A stretch of DNA of 64,000 bases, taken from CBDCNH01 sp965219015. Its GTDB lineage: Bacteria; Pseudomonadota; Alphaproteobacteria; Rhodobacterales; Rhodobacteraceae. This document shows, one piece after another, positions 60,345-64,000 of this stretch. The notes beneath the pieces were generated by a model. That model saw nothing but the letters and a program-made list of their open reading frames with translations, did no database searches and had not been told where the DNA came from. Location: NCBI GenBank assembly GCA_965219015.1, contig CBDCNH010000013.1:248001-312000 (forward strand), in the 5' to 3' direction. The stretch's first letter is position 1. Every line of letters begins with the position of its first letter. The position numbers and the translations under genes are program-made.

Positions 60345-61309
60345 GCCCGCACGCGGGGGTCGATCACCGCATAGGCCATGTCGACGAGCGCGTTGGCCGC
60401 GACGACGAAGAACGACGAATAGATCACGGTCGCGAGGATCACCGGCAGGTCGAGGTTCTGCAGCGCGATGAACGTCAGCCGGCCGACCCCGTTCAGGCCG
60501 AACACGACCTCCGTGAGGAGCGCCGCCCCGCCGACGAGCGCGCCGAAGTCGAGCCCGAACATCGTGACGAACGGCAGGAGCGAGGTGCGGAGCGCATGGC
60601 GCAGCATGACGCGCGCGGGCGAGAGGCCCTTCGCGCGCGCGGTGCGGATGTAGTCCTCCGAATAGGCCTCGATGAGGTTCGACCGCAGCACCCTCGCATA
60701 GATGCCGATGTAGAGGACCGCGAGCGTCACCCACGGGATGACAAGCGCCCGGAACCAGCCGCCGACGCTCTGGGTGAGCGGCACGTAGCCGAGGCCCGGC
60801 ACCCAGGAGAACGCCCAGGTGTCGTGGAAGCGGCTCTGGCTCACGAGGTTCATCACCTCGCCGAGCCAGAACACCGGCATCGAGATGCCGATGAGCGACA
60901 GGATCATCAGCCCGCGGTCCACCGCCGTGTCGCGCATCGCCGCCGCCGCGACGCCGACGAGGATGCCGCCCGCGACCCACAGCACCGCCGCCCCCGCGAC
61001 GAGCGACAGCGTCGCCGGCACCGCGTCGAGCACCTGCGGGATCACCTTCTGGCCGCGGTTGACGAAGGAGGTGAGGTCGCGCGTCACGAAGAGGCGCTTC
61101 ATCATCACCGCGTACTGCACCGGCAGCGGCCGGTCGAAGCCAAAGTCCGCCCGGATCTGCGCCACCGTTTCGGGCGCCGCGTTCCGCCCCGCGATCCGCG
61201 CCGCGGGGTCGGAGCCCGGCGTCGCGAAGAAGATCAGGAACACCAGCACCGAGATGCCGAACATCACGAACGCCATCTGCGCGACGCGCTGCACTACGGT
61301 CGCGATCAC
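60341..61309 (-). CDS. Peptide ABC transporter permease (DppB-like)
   Basis: 322 residues, about six membrane segments. DppB-type features: a first helix followed by FFATPGSDPAARIAGRNAAPETVAQIRADFGFDRPLPVQY, GISMPVFWLGEVMNL and the coupling segment DYIRTARAKGLSPARVMLRHALRTSLLP. It forms the channel with the permease encoded upstream. Stop and next start overlap as ATGA. Confidence 0.92.
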   Translation of the reverse strand: MIATVVQRVAQMAFVMFGISVLVFLIFFATPGSDPAARIAGRNAAPETVAQIRADFGFDRPLPVQYAVMMKRLFVTRDLTSFVNRGQKVIPQVLDAVPATLSLVAGAAVLWVAGGILVGVAAAAMRDTAVDRGLMILSLIGISMPVFWLGEVMNLVSQSRFHDTWAFSWVPGLGYVPLTQSVGGWFRALVIPWVTLAVLYIGIYARVLRSNLIEAYSEDYIRTARAKGLSPARVMLRHALRTSLLPFVTMFGLDFGALVGGAALLTEVVFGLNGVGRLTFIALQNLDLPVILATVIYSSFFVVAANALVDMAYAVIDPRVRA

Positions 61310-61331
61310 GAGCGCGCCTCGAGAGCCGCGA

Positions 61332-62342
61332 TCACCCGCGGACCTGCCCGCGCGGGTCGAGCGCGTCGCGCACCGCGTCGCCGAGGACGTTGAGCGCCAG
61401 CACCGTGACGACGATGGCGATGCCCGGCGCCAGCGCCACGGCAGGCCGGGTGTAGAGGAGCGACTGGCCGTCCTGGATGATCGTGCCCCAACTCGCGTTC
61501 GGCGGCTGCACCCCGATCGAGAGGTACGACAGCGCCGACTCGGTGACGATCGCGAGCGCCATCACGATCGGCACGTAGACGACGATCGTGGGCACCAGGT
61601 TCGGCAGGATGTCGCGCGCAAGGATGCGCCCCGTCGGCAGCCCGAGCCCCTCGGCCGCGAGCACGAACTCGCTGCGCCGGAGGCTGAGGATGCGGCTGCG
61701 GATCGGGCGCGCGACGTAGGGCACGTAGATGATGCCGATGATCCCGATGGGCAGCAGCAGGCTCCCCGCGGTGATGACGATGGGCCCGAGGCGGATCGTG
61801 CTCGTCAGGAGCACGATGGAGAGCGAGATCGCGAGGAGGTAGACCGGGAACGCCCAGAGCACGTCGAGGATGCGCGAGAGCACGAGGTCCGTCACGCCGC
61901 CGAGGAAGCCCGCCAGCGTGCCGATGAGCGTGGCGAGCGTCAGGCAGATCACCGTCGCCGCGCTCGCGATGAGAAGCGAGTTCCGCCCGCCGTACAGGAG
62001 CCGCGCCGCCACGTCGCGGCCCTGGTTGTCGGCGCCGAGCGCGTAGCCGCCAAGGTTCCAGGTCGGCCCGAGCGGCGTCACCCCGAGCCCGAGCCCGGAG
62101 GTCGACTGCTGCATCACCGCGACGCGCGCACCGTCCACCATGACGTGCCCCGACAGGTTCGAGCGGAACGGATCGATGCCGATGACGCGCGCGTAGAGCG
62201 GTGCCGCGAGCACGAGGACCACCACGGCGAAGAGGACGAGCGCCGCCGCCACCGCCGAGCGGTTGCGCGCGAGCCGGCGCAGCGCCGTCGCCCACGGACC
62301 GCGCCCCTGCGATGCCGCGATGGGCTCGGCGGCGGCGCTCAC
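61332..62342 (-). CDS. Peptide ABC transporter permease (DppC-like)
   Basis: 336 residues. An OppC N-terminal domain (RRLARNRSAVAAALVLFAVVVLVLAAPLYA) is followed by GADNQGRDVAARLLYGGRNSL and the coupling segment SEFVLAAEGLGLPTGRILARDILPN; six membrane segments. A 60-70 residue periplasmic insert after helix one is longer than in the first transporter's DppC. It begins 16 bases after the binding-protein gene and ends 22 bases before the next permease. Confidence 0.92.
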   Translation of the reverse strand: MSAAAEPIAASQGRGPWATALRRLARNRSAVAAALVLFAVVVLVLAAPLYARVIGIDPFRSNLSGHVMVDGARVAVMQQSTSGLGLGVTPLGPTWNLGGYALGADNQGRDVAARLLYGGRNSLLIASAATVICLTLATLIGTLAGFLGGVTDLVLSRILDVLWAFPVYLLAISLSIVLLTSTIRLGPIVITAGSLLLPIGIIGIIYVPYVARPIRSRILSLRRSEFVLAAEGLGLPTGRILARDILPNLVPTIVVYVPIVMALAIVTESALSYLSIGVQPPNASWGTIIQDGQSLLYTRPAVALAPGIAIVVTVLALNVLGDAVRDALDPRGQVRG

Positions 62343-62358
62343 GGCCGCCCGCCTCCGC

Positions 62359-64000
62359 TCACTGCACCCAGGCTTGCGAGATCACCCACTTGTACTGGTT
62401 CGAGAACAGGTAGTTGCCGACGCGCTTCGACAGGAAGTCGACGTTCTTCGGCGTGAAGAGCGGCGCGAGCGGCGCCTCCGCCATGAACGCCTGGTCGATC
62501 GCCGGCCAGTCCGCGTTGGCAGCGTCCGGGTCCGTCACCGCGAGCGTCATCGTCTTCTGCATCCGCGCGTCGAGGTCGGGGTTGCAGTAGCCCGAGATGT
62601 TCACCGACGCGTCCGAGCCCTCGTGGAACGACGCGCAGGACAGGAGCACGTTGATGAAGTTCGAGGCCGCGGGATAATCCTGATACCATTGCGAGACGCT
62701 GATCTGCACCTTGTTGTTGGTGTTCTGGATGTAGGTGAACTGGATGTTGGGCGAGATCGCGTTGACGCTCGCGTCGTAGCCGAGGTCGCGCAGCACCGAC
62801 TGCAGGTAGGTGCCGACCTGACGGCTCACCGTGTTGTCCTCGACGATCACCGTCACCTTCTGGCCCGCCGTGCCCGACGCCTTCACAAGCTCCTTGGCCT
62901 TGTCGAGATCGGGCGCGGTCCAGGTGTCGCCGCCGCCCGCGGTGTAGAGGCACGCATCCTCGTGCCCGGGGAAGCCGGGCGGCAGGATGGTGCAGACGGG
63001 CTGCGCCAGCACCGAGCCGCCGAAGATGCCGACGAGCGCGTCGCGGTCGATGGCATAGTTCACCGCCTGGCGCACGCGCACGTCGTCGAAGGGCGCGAGG
63101 TTGGTGTTCATCGGCGCGTACCAGAACGCCGTCAGCGGGTTGACGTGGACCTGGTCGGCATATTGCGTGCCCATCTCGTTGAGCCGGTCGGTCGGCGGCG
63201 GGTCGATGGTCCAGTCCTGCTGGCCGTTGGCGATGGCGGTGATCGCCGCCTCGTCGGTCAGCCCGAAGCTGTACTCGATGCGGTCGACGAAGCCGTCGGG
63301 CTGCGCGTCGGCGCTGAACTCCTTGAACTCCGGGTTCCGCACCAGGACGAGCGACTGGTTCGGGTTGTAGCTCTCGAACATGTAGGGGCCGGTGCCGGGG
63401 ATCGGCGCCACGCCCACGTCGGAGGTCGGCGTGTCGGCAGGCAGGATCGAAGCATGCGGCACCGCGATCTTCATCATGAACTCGGGATCGGGCGCGACGA
63501 GGTTGATCGTCACCGTGCGCGCCGCCGCGTCGCCGACGACGCCGCCCTCGAGCGTGCAGTCGGCGGGCGACTTCAGACAGGCGTCCGCGCCGACGATGCC
63601 GTTGTAGAACGTCCCCGAGGTCGGCCCCGAGACCTTGAAGATGCGCTGGAACGAGGCCACCACGTCATCGACCCCGAGGTCCGACCCGTCGGCGAACTTC
63701 ACCCCGTCGCGCAGCCTGAACACGTAGGTCTTGCCGCCGTTCGTGGGCTCCGGCAGCGCCTCGGCGAGGTCCGGGACCACGTCGTTGCCCGCCTCGCCGC
63801 CGGCCTTTCGGAACGTCAGGAGCCCGTCGTAGACGAACTGGAAAAGCTGCCAGTACTGCGCGGTATAGTTGATCATCGGGTCGATGGTGCCGGCCGCGGC
63901 GGTCGCGGTCAGCTTGAGCGTGCCGCCCCGGTGCGCCGCCATCATCTCCTCGCGTGACTGCGCGGCGGCGCCGGTGGCGATCAGCGCGGTCGCGGTGCAG
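62359..64000 (-). CDS. Peptide ABC transporter substrate-binding protein (SBP family 5), 5' end missing
   Basis: At least 547 residues; the frame runs to the window edge without its start. The residues before the first in-window ATG read as the end of a signal peptide (TALIATGAAAQS), so the mature protein is nearly complete. Family features are GTLKLTATAAAGTIDPMINY, the region GVKFADGSDLGVDDVVASFQRIF and GTGPYMFESYNPNQSLVLVRN. Four cysteines in the mature part may form disulfides. First gene of the second peptide importer. Confidence 0.9.
   Translation of the reverse strand, partial: CTATALIATGAAAQSREEMMAAHRGGTLKLTATAAAGTIDPMINYTAQYWQLFQFVYDGLLTFRKAGGEAGNDVVPDLAEALPEPTNGGKTYVFRLRDGVKFADGSDLGVDDVVASFQRIFKVSGPTSGTFYNGIVGADACLKSPADCTLEGGVVGDAAARTVTINLVAPDPEFMMKIAVPHASILPADTPTSDVGVAPIPGTGPYMFESYNPNQSLVLVRNPEFKEFSADAQPDGFVDRIEYSFGLTDEAAITAIANGQQDWTIDPPPTDRLNEMGTQYADQVHVNPLTAFWYAPMNTNLAPFDDVRVRQAVNYAIDRDALVGIFGGSVLAQPVCTILPPGFPGHEDACLYTAGGGDTWTAPDLDKAKELVKASGTAGQKVTVIVEDNTVSRQVGTYLQSVLRDLGYDASVNAISPNIQFTYIQNTNNKVQISVSQWYQDYPAASNFINVLLSCASFHEGSDASVNISGYCNPDLDARMQKTMTLAVTDPDAANADWPAIDQAFMAEAPLAPLFTPKNVDFLSKRVGNYLFSNQYKWVISQAWVQ

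Overview
The window is a chromosomal segment of a high-GC alphaproteobacterium, most probably of the order Rhodobacterales (Rhodobacteraceae/Paracoccaceae). The clearest evidence is the redox-control block regB / senC-regA-hvrA / ahcY, whose order and proteins match Rhodobacter, and the alphaproteobacterial sets hemD-mitofilin-hemY, tamA-tamB and nepR-ecfG. No insertion sequences, phage genes, CRISPR arrays or photosynthesis genes were seen. Genes are tightly packed, with many ATGA/GTGA stop-start overlaps.

Layout. 1-4303: on the minus strand, a PAS protein, tsaE, amgK, murU and the 5' part of addB. 4413-9682: regB, divergent senC-regA-hvrA, an HD hydrolase and ahcY. 9767-15434: small conserved proteins, tsaD, and hemD-mitofilin-hemY, followed by tRNA-Thr(CGU). 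15580-18957: a di-heme peroxidase, an aldo/keto reductase and a pyruvyl-transferase-like protein. 19198-25787: tamA-tamB, with TamB carrying exactly periodic 99-residue repeats. 25959-32179: a peptide ABC importer operon ending in a dipeptidase. 32176-48040: a cell-surface region with a sugar-nucleotide dehydratase, an ABC-2 polysaccharide exporter pair, two divergent RTX proteins (one an M10 metalloprotease), and an operon for dTDP-L-rhamnose, a two-domain glycosyltransferase and an acetyltransferase. 48161-48490: a decayed P-loop kinase fragment abutting tRNA-Pro(CGG). 48539-58362: an EamA transporter and then a general-stress block (receiver, PRC-barrel proteins, nepR-ecfG, topoisomerase IB, YihY, small stress proteins, an FNT channel, a lipid kinase and a phosphoesterase). 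58366-64000: a second peptide ABC importer, cut by the window edge.

How the genes work together. RegBA/SenC/HvrA is a quinone-sensing redox circuit. AmgK and MurU make UDP-MurNAc from recycled MurNAc. TamA/TamB form an outer-membrane translocation and lipid-transport system. The rfb genes supply activated rhamnose to the glycosyltransferase, and the ABC-2 pair probably exports a glycan. The most interesting signal is a set of five sites with the EcfG promoter pattern GGAAC-N17-GTT, all between 50.2 and 55.7 kb. Four sit just upstream of a start codon, including that of nepR-ecfG itself, which suggests a self-controlled stress-response island. A complete CtrA-type box (TTAA-N7-TTAA) precedes the PAS gene, and a 7-bp-arm palindrome sits in the regB/senC divergent promoter.
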